The notes under the pieces are model-generated. The model saw only the letters and a program-made list of their open reading frames with translations, did not search any database and was not told the DNA's origin. The position numbers and the translations under genes are program-made. Of a DNA stretch of 64,000 bases, positions 63,379 to 64,000 are shown one piece after another (position 1 is the stretch's first letter; every line of letters begins with the position of its first letter). The stretch is from Vibrio coralliilyticus ATCC BAA-450. GTDB taxonomy: Bacteria > Pseudomonadota > Gammaproteobacteria > Enterobacterales > Vibrionaceae. Location of the stretch: the NCBI RefSeq assembly GCF_000176135.1, contig NZ_ACZN01000018.1, positions 496,001 through 560,000 of the forward strand. Reading direction: 5' to 3'.

Positions 63379-64000
63379 ATGAAAACACCAAAGCTTCTTA
63401 CCCTAGCAGCCTTAATCGCAAGCCCTGTAACCATGGCTGACAATATCTTAGTCGTTCTATCTGACGTATCTGAGATGAAGTTAAAAGGTGGCTACGACTA
63501 CCAGACTGGTTTCTATCTCAATGAGCTGATGGAACCGGTGAAAATCTTTTTGGACGCAGGGCACACACTGACTTTCGCATCACCAACAGGACAAGCACCA
63601 ACGCTTGATCCCGTTTCGGATACTCCTGGCCACTTCTTAGATGAAAGTAAGGCCAACTACGAAGCACACAAAGCATTACTGAACAAACTCCAACTAACAA
63701 ATTCCGAGCTTAGCCCAGTACTTAGCTTCTCACGCGTTGAACAAATTGGGATTGAAAATTATGACGCAGTGTTTGTACCTGGTGGTCACGCACCATTAGG
63801 CGATTTGGTTGCCAACGATCAGTTAGGTGATTTTTTACGCTACTTCAATGCTGAATCAAAACCTACTGGGCTGGTTTGCCATGGCCCTGTGGCTCTCCTT
63901 TCGTCACTAGACAACAGCAAAGAATTCGAAACGCAAATGAAGAGTGGTTCCGGAGCAAAACCAGCCAAAGGTTGGATCTATGACGACTACAACATGACCA
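63379..64000 (+). CDS. Exported DJ-1/PfpI-family protein (partial at window end)
   Basis: The gene runs off the window; 207 residues are visible. A signal peptide (MKTPKLLTLAALIASPVTMA) shows export, which is unusual for this mostly cytoplasmic family. The DJ-1/PfpI fold follows: LVVLSDV start, ASPTGQAP, VFVPGGHAPLGDL, and the nucleophile elbow GLVCHGPVAL with Cys167. Members include glyoxalase III, chaperones and amidases; the Cys-His pair suits a hydrolase or aldehyde-modifying role. ATG 63379 has GAGGGAAC just upstream. Confidence 0.85.
   Translation, partial: MKTPKLLTLAALIASPVTMADNILVVLSDVSEMKLKGGYDYQTGFYLNELMEPVKIFLDAGHTLTFASPTGQAPTLDPVSDTPGHFLDESKANYEAHKALLNKLQLTNSELSPVLSFSRVEQIGIENYDAVFVPGGHAPLGDLVANDQLGDFLRYFNAESKPTGLVCHGPVALLSSLDNSKEFETQMKSGSGAKPAKGWIYDDYNMT

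Overview
The window reads as a chromosomal segment of a Vibrio or close relative (Vibrionaceae, Gammaproteobacteria). The signs are moderate GC content, the norspermidine pathway (fused diaminobutyrate aminotransferase/decarboxylase, carboxynorspermidine synthase, NspC), DUF2913 and ToxR-type membrane regulators, and the order bcr-rsuA-radD next to a PepSY/two-component operon. From memory, the stretch from nspC to the histidine kinase resembles Vibrio cholerae gene order; this was not checked. No rRNA, tRNA, CRISPR array or complete insertion sequence was seen.

Layout. 1-4500: glycyl radical enzyme YjjI with activase YjjW, and a Cache-domain chemoreceptor. 4800-12700: housekeeping block gyrA, ubiG, nrdA-nrdB-yfaE, with NrdR boxes and a DnaA box before nrdA. 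12700-16250: small unknown protein, CinA-like protein, DUF3943 envelope protein, double-ACT (GcvR-like) protein. 16280-22080: norspermidine operon behind a long structured RNA leader. 22150-24650: remains of a LapA-type adhesin/type I secretion locus (an isolated retention module, a TolC-like protein, an OmpA-like protein). 24700-36200: nhaA, an AttFGH-like ABC system, a MATE pump, an SDR/DUF2867 protein, Bcr-type MFS plus DUF2913, rsuA. 36250-42700: radD, whose stop codon is made by a 268-bp MITE-like element, then a PepSY/response-regulator/kinase operon with a frameshift in the regulator, a DUF481 protein and a DUF1460 protein. 42700-49400: an RND efflux operon flanked by two paralogous ToxR-like/lipocalin-like regulator pairs. 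49500-52150: glycosyltransferase, DedA/LssY protein, rplY. 52500-57500: sucrose-type locus (GntR regulator, PTS EIIBC, GH32 hydrolase, frameshifted porin). 57700-64000: accessory end with a LysR regulator divergent from a second, divergent accD, an MFS transporter, an RcnR-type metal regulator with two near-ideal operators driving unknown genes, and a LysR regulator divergent from a periplasmic DJ-1/PfpI protein.

Most interesting points: (1) the extra AccD carries Tyr where E. coli AccD has Met203, the position tied to andrimid resistance; (2) duplicated ToxR-like/VtrC-like modules bracket an RND pump; (3) an RcnR-type divergent promoter controls an unknown protein and a DUF1289 protein instead of an efflux gene; (4) a LapA retention module ends just after its LapG-type site; (5) a structured RNA leader precedes the norspermidine genes. 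Two genes (response regulator, porin) each carry a one-base deletion, which could be real mutation or an assembly error.
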